64,000 nt of DNA, taken from contig FN649744.1 in the NCBI GenBank assembly GCA_000310025.1, positions 1,193,845 to 1,257,844 on the forward strand, in the 5' to 3' direction. The DNA is from Ectocarpus siliculosus (taxonomy: Eukaryota; Sar; Phaeophyceae; Ectocarpales; Ectocarpaceae). The position numbers and the translations under genes are program-made. The notes under the pieces were generated by a model. That model saw only the letters and a list, made by a program, of their open reading frames with translations, did no database searches and was not told the DNA's origin. Below are positions 1-11,800 of the stretch, piece after piece; position 1 is the first letter of the stretch; each line of letters begins with the position of its first letter.

Positions 1-19
1 AGGCATCGTCACTGCTTAC

Positions 20-2880
20 GTACAACAACGTCGTCGACGATTCAGCACGCGCGCTCTCTGGAAACACCAAGAACACCCAACAGAGCGGCCCCGCCGCCAC
101 CCACCCCTCATTGATGCCCGGCGCCGACAGGATGCGTTCCAGTCCAACGACGTCGCCCATCGCGTTGTGCGCGTCTGGCATTTCGTAGCCGTACAGGTGC
201 TCGAACACCCCTGAGAGAGCAGAGGCGTTATCGCAGGGAAAAAGTGACCGGGTGAAGCAGACAAACAGCAAAAGGACAGGGCAATGGGGTGTCAGTACTG
301 CACGCGCAAAATCCATGCTCATGTAGAAATAAAAATGTCTCAAACTTCGAGCACTGAATCAGGCACCTTTGTTGGCCTACAAATCAGTCACATCACCTCA
401 TCACCTGCGCGACAGGCCCAGAAAATGAAGTCCTACACCCAAGCCCTCCTCCCTACAGCAATCCCAATCGATTTGCGACGGCGGCAAAGCCAACTAGCCA
501 CCAAGTCGCATCCTTGCCCAGGTCAGTAGAATTTTTGGTATCCAGTCGGGGCGTGTCAACGTGTGCGTGGTCACCGCCTACTTGCTTGCTCGGGCACGAT
601 ATACCGACCACAAGACTTGGTCTAGGCTGCGCTTGCAAGCATAGCAATATACCACGGTTGGAAGGGGGCTGGGCAAAACGAAGAACCAGGAAACGGCCGT
701 GACGCAAACTAACCAAACCCCAAACTATCGCACATCACAACCACGTCCCCGCTTCCCCGGGTCGTTCTCTCACCCCCGAGCTTGAAATTCTTGGGCCTCG
801 TCGGCATGTGAAAGTCAGAGGCTTTTTGTCTCCACAAGCTGCTCTCCTTCAAGCACCTCAGGGAGTCAACGATGCACACGACTCCCATGTCCTGGCCCAT
901 CATGAACCTTCAAGGCGGCCAAGCAAAACAACAGAAGCGCGGGGTTTCTACTAATACCGACAAGGAGAAGAGGAAGAGTGCAAGCACGCACCGCGAACTC
1001 ACCCGGTGCACGAAAGGGGAAAAAAACAACCCGAGGACAAGCTATGTTTCTTTCTAGGCATGCATAAAAACAGCACTCGATGCCCTGCCGAGCGCAAACG
1101 AACACCTGTCGTGGTCGGCCAACAACAACAACAACAAAAAATCCCCGACTATGTTACTCCCCTGGCTGCCAGCCTGACCGCACCACCCCGAAGCGCCATC
1201 CACAACGCCGTCCAAAATGACCTTTAACCCCAACCAGCATAGCCCAGCAGCCCCCGAAAAACCGCCCACACCTGCTGAAGCCGCATCGCGACACCTCTTC
1301 CTTGAGGAACTTGTGGTCGAACTGGGCGTTGTGGGCAACGAAGACGACGCCGCCCTCGCCCCTGCCCTCCGCTTGCTCTTCGGCCACGACCCCCGACAGC
1401 CACGCCGCGAACTCCGGCCACACTTGGGGGAACGGGCGCGCGCCGTTGGCGGCCAGGATCTCCGGCGTGATCCCCGTAATCTCTGTCCGAAAGACACACA
1501 GGGTTTGCCGTTTGGGAACACGCCGCGTTCGTGGTCATGCGGTGACGCAGAGACAGTAACGCTTGCCATAAACGGAGTATTTGCGGTGAGGGAGACGGTT
1601 AACGCTTTACCAACCACGTAGATGCTTACCAAAAACGGAGATTTTGCCGCACGGAACACAGAGATAAGCGTTGTCGAGGGCACGCCGTGAGGTAGACAGC
1701 AGTAACGCTCACCATAAACGGAGGTTTTGCGGTATGGAACACCACAGAAACACGCGTCATCGAGGGAATGCCGTGGGGTAGACAACAGTAACGCCTACAA
1801 TACGATAACTCAGAGAAAGCTGGAGCGTGCTACCTTTCTCCTGATTATACGGAACTCTCGCGGCAGCAAGCAAGCTGGCGTGTCCTGCGAGACAGAACTC
1901 TTGCAAGACCAAAGCTGGCGCGTGTTTGCTCTCGCCTGCTACACAGCCACGGCGACGCACCGCGCAGCTCCGGCGTTGGATCAGCGACGATGAGAGGCCC
2001 CGTCATTATATTAAGAGAGCTTGCCACCACACACACCCCACGCCAGGTAGGCCTTAGAATCACGCCTACACAGCGGCAGCCCAAAAAACACCAAAATATG
2101 TCACAGCAGGGCGTACCTCGGACTCTGGGAGGCACCCCCACTGCCCCCGGGTCGACGAACTCCGCGAACGAGTGCCTAGGATTCTCGCTGCCCAAGACCT
2201 GCAACGGACAGACAGGTGGCGGCGTCGGCGGGGGGGGGGGCGCAGGCGTCGGCGGGGGGGTTGGTTGACGCCCTCTTGGTATGCACACGTCCAGGTCGGC
2301 CAAGAAAACACGAGGGTGAGGAACACTCCTTGGCTTCACACTGGTGAGAGGAAACAATATTCAGGTGGATAGTATACACAGCATTACGGAGCTCGATCAA
2401 GTAGTGAGCTTGGTCACACAACAAGCTGGACTTTCGGGCCGGAACACGTCCCTTTACTACGCCCCACGAGTCACAAAAACATCGCGTTTAAGTTGTGTGC
2501 GCACAGCAGTCGCACGCCTGGTTCGAGCTTTGTTTTGAGACGAGGCGGCTCTGACCGCCCTTAGGGCCGCCATCGGTGCAACGCTGAAACTCTCGGCCTT
2601 CCTCGCCCAAGGGCCACGACGGTGACCTAGGGCATCCCGTCGGTTTGTCGGCATTTTTCACCCCGAAACAAGCGCTACGTACGGGCTCTCCGTGGAAGCA
2701 GCACGGAGCCACTGAATCGACCGGCGTCCATGGTGCAATACCGCAGAAAGAGAGCCGTTTCTCTCGACACAACGCTGCGCACTGCGAACCTTCGCCGCGA
2801 GCTGAATGACCCGGTCTTCCTTAGCCCGGAGCCCCGTCGTCTCGACATCGACCACGACTACCGTGTGCGTCCCCTCCGAC
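20..2880 (-). other. DEDDh (DnaQ/PolC epsilon-like) exonuclease domain of the RecG fusion
   Basis: This is the C-terminal part of the preceding gene, spread over five exons. Exo I is [20 protein letters not shown] at the end of the long exon (2790-3810). Then come [18 protein letters not shown] (2198-2117), [15 protein letters not shown] and Exo [17 protein letters not shown] (1482-1272), [15 protein letters not shown] and PKNFKLGG (907-774), and Exo [21 protein letters not shown] (210-20). The catalytic D, E, D, H and D expected of the DEDDh family are all present, and the histidine sits five residues before the last aspartate, as in DnaQ. Known family role: removal of nucleotides from single-stranded 3' ends, for example proofreading. 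In this protein it could trim 3' ends at forks remodelled by the helicase; that is inference. After residue [10 protein letters not shown] the frame meets a TAC|GTAAGC donor near position 20, so the end of the protein may lie beyond the window. Confidence 0.9.
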
Positions 2881-5800
2881 AAGTCCGCCCGGCGGATAAT
2901 CGCCACGCCCTCCCCCCTCGATGCACCTCCGTCAGCTCCCACCGGAGGCCCCGTCGGCGCCACCTCTCCTGAAGACCTTCTCTCGTGCTGCTGCTGCTGC
3001 CGCCCTGCCGGCTGCAAACGCGGCGGCGGCGGCGGGGGCGGGGGCGCGAAAGAGAACCCCGAGAGATACTCATCTTCCTCGTCCTGGCCCTCCATCATCT
3101 CCGCGTACTCCGAGGCCGACTTCTCCAAGAAGTCCGCCTCGTCGTCGAAGTACACCGCCGCGGGCACCGCGAGCTCCGGCCCCGGTTCTTTGCCACTGCT
3201 GCCCGGGCCCGCAGTCATCCGCGAGCCCGACACCCCCACCGCCGCCGTCGCCTCCGCCTCCGCTCTGGCTGCGAAGTCGGGGGCGGAGGAGGACGACGCG
3301 GGGGGGGCGTCAGCAGCGGGGGTGCTGGTGTTGAGGCTTTCCACATCATCAGGTGTTGCTGCCGCAACCGGGAACGACTGTGGAAGTTCCGTCGCTCGTT
3401 GGGGGGCGTGTTCCTTTGCCTCGCGCTCTCTCGCCGCCGCTCCTGCCCGGTCCGCGTCCCCGCCTGCCGCCACGCCGGCGGCGTCGCCGTCCGCCCCGCC
3501 TGGAGGGGGCGTTCTGGACGCGAAGCCGCTCAGCAGAGCCTTCGCATCGGCGCCCAGCCCGCAGAGCACCAGCAGCAGCCCGAGGCTCTCCGGCCGGCCT
3601 CTCTCCTCATCATAGTCAGCACCGGCACCCCCCTCTTTCAAAGCCACGGTGCCCCCCACTCGCGGAGCCCCCGAAGCGGCGGCTTCCTCGGCATCGGCGG
3701 CGGCGGCGGCGGCGGCGCCTCGAGGCGTCCAGCTCTCTACGAGACGGCGGGCGCGCTTGCTGGCGTGCTCGGCGAGGGACCCCTGTCGGGCGAGGTCGGC
3801 CACCTTGAACCTGTCGGGGGTCGCAGTTAGTAATCATCGCGCCGAGAGGGGTGTTGTTGTCATTGTCGTTAGGGAAAACGAGTGGTGAACCTTTTGGTCG
3901 CAGTTATCATCGCGACGAGGGATGTCGGTGTTTGTCATTGTAGGGAAACGGGCGGGGGGGGGAAAGAGGAGGGGGCCAACAGGACACCCTATAATAGGCG
4001 GAGCCGCCACAATTCGAAAGATAGCCATGACGTCACATCCTACTTTCGTGCTTCACAGATCAACCCTCGCCAACTTCAATCGGATTCGATGCGCCCATGC
4101 CCCAGCGGAGGACGGTAAACAGGCCTGGCCGCGAACAAGCATACGCGCAGCGACACTTCAAAGTCTGCGGCGGAGGGTTCGTAGCACGTCGCTTTGCGAG
4201 GAGCAAAAACGAGTTACCATTTAGGCTGCTGTATCCAACAACAACAACTTTGTAAAAAAAAAAATGCGTCAAGATAAAAAAAAAATATATATATATGACA
4301 CCTTCTTCGTGGGCGACAGACACGGCAGTTTACTTCATATACCGTAGGTGACGCAAGATACCACACCCCCTGCACCGACTGTCCAAGCTCGAGTACTCCG
4401 CGATGAAACAAAAAGGATGTTTACAACAAACCATACGGTTTCGGAAAGCTCTCGACGAGCCGGTTCCAACGCTGACATTCTCGACGCGGCCGCTCTTTCT
4501 GTGACTGTGGATTAATTGAGCTTTGGTCCAGGGGGGGGGGGTGATATCTTACGTCATTAATATATCGTGTACTCACTTTCCCTCGATGTACCCCTTCTGC
4601 CGCATCCCGAGCACCTCCCCGGGGCCCCTGAGGGCCAGATCCCTCTCCGCCAACAGAAACCCATCGCGAGTCTTTCGGACGGCCTTGAGCCTCTCCGTGG
4701 CATCGTTGCCTACGTCTGGCCCGTACAGCAGGATGCAGTGGGAGGTTTGCCTCTTGTCCTGCGACGGGTCCTCCTGGTCATGGGCGGGGAAGGCACGTGA
4801 TCGTCGCCATCGGCATAAGGAATACAGTAGTGCGGGGGATCGAGGCAAGCAACGGCATATCAAGTGTACATTTAGCTTTTACAAGACAAATATTTTACCC
4901 AAAATCTTTGGGAAATACAAAACGAAGATATTGCTTTTGTAACAGCTCAATTTTAAGCACACAAAAACATGCATTGTTGAAAACACTTGTTTTTTGCGCC
5001 GATCGCAAACCAAACTGCGTGGTGTGTATGGGAGGCTGGCGATCAAAATTCCCAGCACTTGGCGTACGTGCGCTCACTGCGGCGGAACAGCGGGGGGCCA
5101 CCGCTGCGGCAACTCACTGCGGGAGCACACACAGTCATCATTTACAAGCAAATGGAAGCATCGTCACAATCATCACAACAACGGACGGTGGGGATCCGTT
5201 CCAACTACATAGATATTATAGTACCACAGCTTCATGTTTCCTCCCACTTCAGTTGAACCACTGCTGTTGAAACCCCGTTGTCCGGGGAAACGTGCGAGTC
5301 ATCACGCACTTTCATATCTCACTTGCTCCACAGCCAAGAGACTGCCGGTGAGAAAAGGGCAGGGTGGTGTCGGGAAACAAAATCTCGCCGACAGCTTCCC
5401 CTTGCGCGTATTTGTCGGTTACCGCACCATGTGGACTTATCGGTTCGGGCTTTCTTCACTCATCCGAGGGTGCGTGGGCGATGACTGTTCACACTTTCAC
5501 GGTTTACATACCACACCCAAAAAAAAAAAACAAATGCCGTGTGGCGTTGATGGTGGTAGTCGCGGAACACCCGGACCGACTGCCCTCCCGGTCCCCGTTC
5601 GCAGCAGTGGCACAGTGGCACCTACCTCGGGGGAAGCAGGCTGCTGCAAAGATCCCGTCGGTGCTGTCGTTGATCGCTCCCGCTTCCCCCGGTCGGTCCT
5701 TCCGAGCCTGCCGCGGAGCTGGTGCAGCTGGCTGAGACCGAACATCTCGGCGTTTTCGACCACGCACACCCCTGCCCGGGGGACGTCGACGCCGACCTTG

Positions 5801-8800
5801 AGACACAAGCGGCGATCAGCAAGCAAGGGCAGCAGCAGTGCGACGGAGGAGGGGAGGAGAAATTTCCGTCGGCGGCCGGATCAATATCTTGCGGCAGGAT
5901 GAAACGTACTGTGAAGCCAACGCGGTGGTATCTCAAAGCGACCTTTAGTCATCGCCGAAAACACAAGGGGGATCAATGATGTCGATGAAACAAATCACCA
6001 AGAATCGTAGCACGTTCAGCCTGGAACAAACGCCGCCAATGTACCGCTACCCTGCACGCTCTTGATCTCCAGCCTGCATCAAGCCTAGCTTTTCCCCCAT
6101 CACTGCCGCTCGCATCATCGCCGTCCGTAGGCGGATCCCTGCGCAACTCCACCTGACGAATCTCACGCTCACCTCGATGATGCTGGTCGACACCAACACG
6201 CGGAGCCCCTTGCCCTTCTCCCCGCCGGAGAACTCGGAGAGGCGTTTGTTCTTCTCGGCCGAGGTCATCTTGCCGTGGAGGAGGGTCACCCTGCCGTCAG
6301 TCGGACACACAACACAAAAAGAAGACACATCATTGGATGGAAGAGACCACGCCGAATGAGCTTCTTGCGTTCTCTGATTGTTGCAAGGCGAAAAAAAAGG
6401 GGTGGGCGAAGCGCACATTGCCGGAGGATGGGTGGTCAAGCATGCATGGATTTTTCGTATTTGCTGGCACGTGGGTTCAGCTTTCTAGACGCCGTTTTTT
6501 TAATGTGCCGAGTACGGGGGGGAGGGAGGGAGGGAGGGAGGGAGAGGGAGGGAGGGTGCTACGCGAGGAAACCTGTTGGAGAGAAGATGAATGCGTGAGG
6601 TTCTTTCGAGCAGCATCTGTATCACCACAAACTTGATGCACTGAAACGTGTGGGATTTTACACACAAAAGAGAGTGAAAGCCAAGGGGCTCGTGGACCGC
6701 GGCGACACCTATAGCAGCTCTCACACCGACGCTGACGCTCTGTCAACTGCAGGCGACGTTCGGTCGCAAGAGCAACGTCGAAGGTATTTCGCAGCAAACA
6801 CCATCATCGACAACAACAACAAAAACAACAACACTGCCAACAAAAACGACAACAGAGCAACAGCAACAACATCATCATCATTGCCTACAACGACAACAAC
6901 AACAACAACAACAACAACGATGGACAACGAAGACGGAATGCGGAGGCCACACGACGGGGCTCACCTATCCTCTCCGAGCTCCTTCACGAGCGCATCGTAC
7001 CGCTCGGTGGCCGAAGCGAGGTGCTGTCTAGTGCTAGACTCAGACTTGTTGATTTTGTGGGAGAACCCAAAACACCTGGGTCCGCGGGTGGCCGGGGGGG
7101 GGGGGGGGGGGCGAGATGCAACCATGTTCATCCACGGGGGCTTTACGCTTCAAACAGGGTGTGGCCGAGAGGAAATGAAAAGCTGGGCTAGCACTTGTTT
7201 TGGGGCAAGGCTTGGCGATGGATACGCTGAGGCCGGCATACGCGTGGCAGAGCAGACCAAATACACAAATTCAATCACAAATTCAATCTCTTGTAGAGAG
7301 GGTGATAGCTTCAACGGAAGCGGGCGCCGAAAACAACTGACACAATCACCGAAAAAAGAAAAAAGGAAGAGTGTTTGATGAGGGAGCTTTGCAAGGGGGG
7401 GCCGCAGTCAAAACAAGGGGGATGATGGCGACACTACCCAGGGATGGCGTGAAACCTTTTCTTCGCGGCTATTGTATAATTTCAAGCCCAAGGGCGCAGG
7501 CAGCTTGCTGCATCAATCCTTCTCATGTGACGATTTTCGCCTTGTGAAACACAACTAACACAGGGGCTTCAACCAGCTAGGCAGGGTCGGACCTACAGAG
7601 GGGTGAGCACGAAGCACTCGCCCTCCCCCATCCCCACTGCCCTCCAACCCACAACGCACCTTGTCATCGGTGTCTTCCCGACCCTTGAGCCTGTCCATGA
7701 CTTCCTTCGCCTTGGCCACAGGGATGAGGGTCGTCTCGATGTTCGCGGTGCCTCGCGGCATCTCTCGGATCTGGCTGATCTGTTTCGCCGCCCAATAGGC
7801 GAGCGGGGGGGTTTTGACGAGCAAGCGGTCAAGGCCAAGCAGTTACCTCGTACCACTAACTTTGGCGGATAAGTTTACAAAGTTTGGCGTAAGTTAGCAC
7901 TGACGTTTATCCCATTCGGAGTGCGGGCACGGCCGCCATAACCCGTCCGCGCCTTGTGAAAGGAGGGTATGGGCTGCATGGTTGAACTGACTGCTGGAAT
8001 TTCTAGACTCCGTTGCCTCCGCCCGACGGTCCCCTCAACCGACTAAATAGCCGCCGGCACCTCCAGCACAAAACGACTCGCCTAAGTGCCTCAATCTTGA
8101 GAGACGGTGACGAGAACTTCGATCCCCCCCCCCCCCCGGTACCCCTCTATCAACATGCCTTCTGCACGTCCAGCACAAACTGACCCATTCTCCATTCCTC
8201 AATTCTTAAGAAGTGACGGGCACTTCGAGACCCCCATCCGCACCCCTCAATCAACATACCTCTGGCATGTCGAGCACCACATGACCCACCTCCATGCCTC
8301 ACTTTTGAGAGATGATGACGGGCTCTTCGAGACCACCATTCCCCCCCCCGGTACCCCTCTATCAACATGCCTCCTGCACGTCCAGTACAAACTGACCCAT
8401 CGCCATTCCTCAATTTTTAGAGAGATTGTGACGAGCAAATCGAGACCCCCCCCCCACCCCCCATGCGACTCGCCAAATACCTCACGGCGCTTCGCGCTTG
8501 GTGATGTGAGAGCCTGGTCCGGTGAGAACCCGGCGTGCTCCGTCCCGGCTTTGTAGGGATGCGAGGTCAATGGTCAAACGACTACGGCATGCACGACTAT
8601 GAGTACACCCCCCCCCCCACCCCCCCTCGCACCCCTCAAATAACATGCCTCCGGCACGTCCAGCATAACAGGACCCACCTCCATGTCGCCAAAGAGGGCC
8701 AACGTTAAGCTCCTCGGGATGGGGGTAGCCGAGAGATAGAGCACGTGCTGCGCAAAGCCTGCGGTCGACGAAACGCAAGACGCGTTATGGGGAGGGGCAA

Positions 8801-11800
8801 AGGTCGGGGAGCGGGCACGTAAGGGGTTTGCTGCGAGAAGGAGGCGTTCCTTCTTCAGGGAGGGTGTGAGAAAACCTCAATTTTCACAAAACGAGCTTGG
8901 TAGCTCGTGTCCGTGCCTGCGCAAGGTGATCGACAGCGGTGTGGTAAAACATCGACAGAAACCTCGAGGAGCGGTGGGGATGGTGGCGCACGCCAAAATC
9001 AACCTTGCTCGAGAGAAGGACCCAACCGCAACGTAGCCGGCAGTGGTATATTCGGGAAAAGGAACACCCTCTCACGGCGCACGGTTAATGCCGTGTGCGG
9101 TTGGTGTCGGCGCGGGATGCGTGAAGAAATAAACGCCTCTGAAAGTGCGGGAAAATGCTAACGTCCGACTCTCACCCCTGCGGTTGTCCACAGCAAGGAT
9201 GTACGGAACAGAACGGAAACGAACAAATGAGGGCGACAAGAGCGGTGACTCAAGGATAACAGCGAGAGGCTCACCAGTCAACTTGTCCCTCTGCTCCACC
9301 CCGAACCGCTGCTCCTCGTCCACTACGGCCAGGCCGAGATCTCGGAAAGCCGTAGACGCGCTCGTCAGCACCGCGTGAGTCGCCACCAGAATGTCCACCT
9401 GCAGGGGGGCCACCAAACACCGGCACGGCGGTAACTCAGGAAAGTCTACGAGTTTTTTTCCGGTGGTCCCGGTACTAGCGGTGATTACCGGCATACCATT
9501 CGGTAGTACCGGGGGGACCGCCGAAGGCGGCACCGCCGAAGGCGGCACCGCCGAAACACGAAAAAACGCTTACCGCCGCAAAAGCACCGGCGTGTTTGCA
9601 ATACCGCCACGCTGGTGACCTCCCACAAAACGGTACCGACGACAGCCCTGGTAACAAGGGTTACATGTTGACAAGGTTTTTGACCAAGATCCTCGTAGGT
9701 TGTGAGAGCCGTCAACACAAAAAATAATGCACTCTCCCCAATCACTGGGGAGGAAAAAAATATATAACACGAACACGCGGCATGGAGGGACCAAGCGAAA
9801 CCATAACGGGCGTTGTGGTTGGTGTACCCACGCGAAGGTACCCGTGGGTAAGGGGGCTCTGTCACAGCCGCGTGCCCCCCCTCCCCCTGCCTCTCCAGTA
9901 ATCTCGCTCATCCGCAAGATACTAAGTGCAGCGAGTTCGTCTTACAAACACAACCCGAACGACCCAACCGCACGTACCTCCCCACTCTTGACGTCGTTCA
10001 GCAGCTGCTGCCTCGCCTTCCCCTTAATGCTGCCCGTCAGCAGCTCCACCCTCAGGTTCCCCTTTCCATCCGGCCGCTCGATGCCCTCGGCCATCGACCT
10101 CAGAGTCTGGGAGCCCAAAAGTTCGTCGCAAAATTAAGTGGGTCTTGCGTTCAAGAGTTCGAGTGAAGCCTACCAAAAACGTTTCAAAACCCTTTTTTAT
10201 TGTTGCTAAACAGCACGAAAATCACCGGGTGTTTGTCGCAAAAAAAAAGTGGGCCTTGCGCGCGCCGCACGAGCACGGTCGAAACCTCCCGCAAAACATT
10301 TGCAAGTACTCTCTTGTTGATGCTGCTGCTACTGCCGCCGCTTGTCTTGGCGTGGACGAATGCCTTTGACCATCTGCCCAGCAGTGGCATGCCCTCACTG
10401 CTGTTGTCACCCCCCGCTTGCAAAGTTAACGACCAGTGCGGCCCGAAGGCAAGGGAGAACATTGCGACTACACGGTCTCTGCGACGGTTCCAAACCGAAT
10501 AAAACCCTTCCAAGCCCTGCTACGAGACAGAAGACGTCCTGGAACCGAACTACCGCATACACGTGGTCAAAACCCCCACCAGGGTATATATGACTTAGGC
10601 GACGCTGAGTCAGGAGTCACACGTTGTAGGGGCTAGAAAAGACTCTTTCAATGCTTCAACACACCCAAGGCTCTAGGCCACCCCGAGCACAAACCAGAGA
10701 AGCTGGTCGCCGCAGAAGCGGCCGTGACAAACTGGCGTGATTTCATCGCTCAGCCGGAAATGTACCGCGGTCGATGCCAACAACAACAAAAAAAATACAC
10801 GCACACACATACATACACACAACACACACCAACAGACTACAAGGCGAGCAAACCTCGATTGACCACATCGTCAGTAGCAGAACGAACGTACAAGCACATA
10901 TACCTGTAGGTGTTGCACCGTGAGCACCTCGGTCGGGGCGAGCATGCACGACTGCGACCCCTGTCCGGCGGCCCTGAGCATCGCCAGGAAGGCCACCGCG
11001 GTCTTCCCCGACCCCACGTCGCCCTGCAGCAGCCGAAACATCCGGAGGCTGCTGCAGCTGCCGCTGCCCTCCATGTCCTTCAGGACCTCGTCGAGAGCTG
11101 CAAGGTCGGCCGGGGCGGGAAGCATAAGAGTGACGGTGGGGGGGGGGGGGGGGGGGGGGGGGGGAACCTTTNNNNNNNNNNNNNNNNNNNNNNNNNNNNN
11201 NNNNNNNNNNNNNNNNNNNNNNNNNNNNNNNNNNNNNNNNNNNNNNGCGGGAAGCATAAGAGTGACGGTGGGGGGGGGGGGATACTCATGTTTTGCATGC
11301 CTTAGTTGTTAGAGCGTTCACAACGCGCCCTCGCGAGGACGCATGGAGCATTTGTTCCAACGAGAACGATCCCCGATGGACAATCGGTCCTTCTTACTTT
11401 TGCCAAAGGTGACCCAAAAATGGGGGGAGGCGGTTATGGTCCGGGGTATATGTCCGGCCAGCACAGAGAGATACGCTCGCTGGCAAAGCAAGGCGGCAAT
11501 CGACCGAACCAAGCGCTGACCCCATGTGTTGTGTGTTGGGATGGATACGGCAGGCAGTTACGGCAGGAGTGGCAAAGGGATGGCCTGTTGCCTTCGATTC
11601 TTTGGTATCGCACGAGCGCCACGCCAAAAAGACGACACACTTCTCGCGGAGCAACAGACGCACGGAGAGAAGACTTGTTTCTAGGCGAAAAGACAGCACC
11701 AGAAGCGGAGAAAACGCGCACTCGAACCAAGCAACCCCCGGCCGCACCTCTGAAACATGCCCCACCCCCTCCGTTTGGCACAGCACACGCAAGGATGATG

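Noticed and set aside
2806-3830. Long plus-strand open frames opposite the RecG/exonuclease linker exon.
   Set aside because: They are complementary shadows of a very GC-rich coding exon; their products are low-complexity Ser/Ala/Arg strings without any motif.
11080-11305. Open frames crossing the first N gap with poly-Gly or poly-Pro.
   Set aside because: They exist only because of G runs and N; no family similarity except the real Walker A exon at one end.
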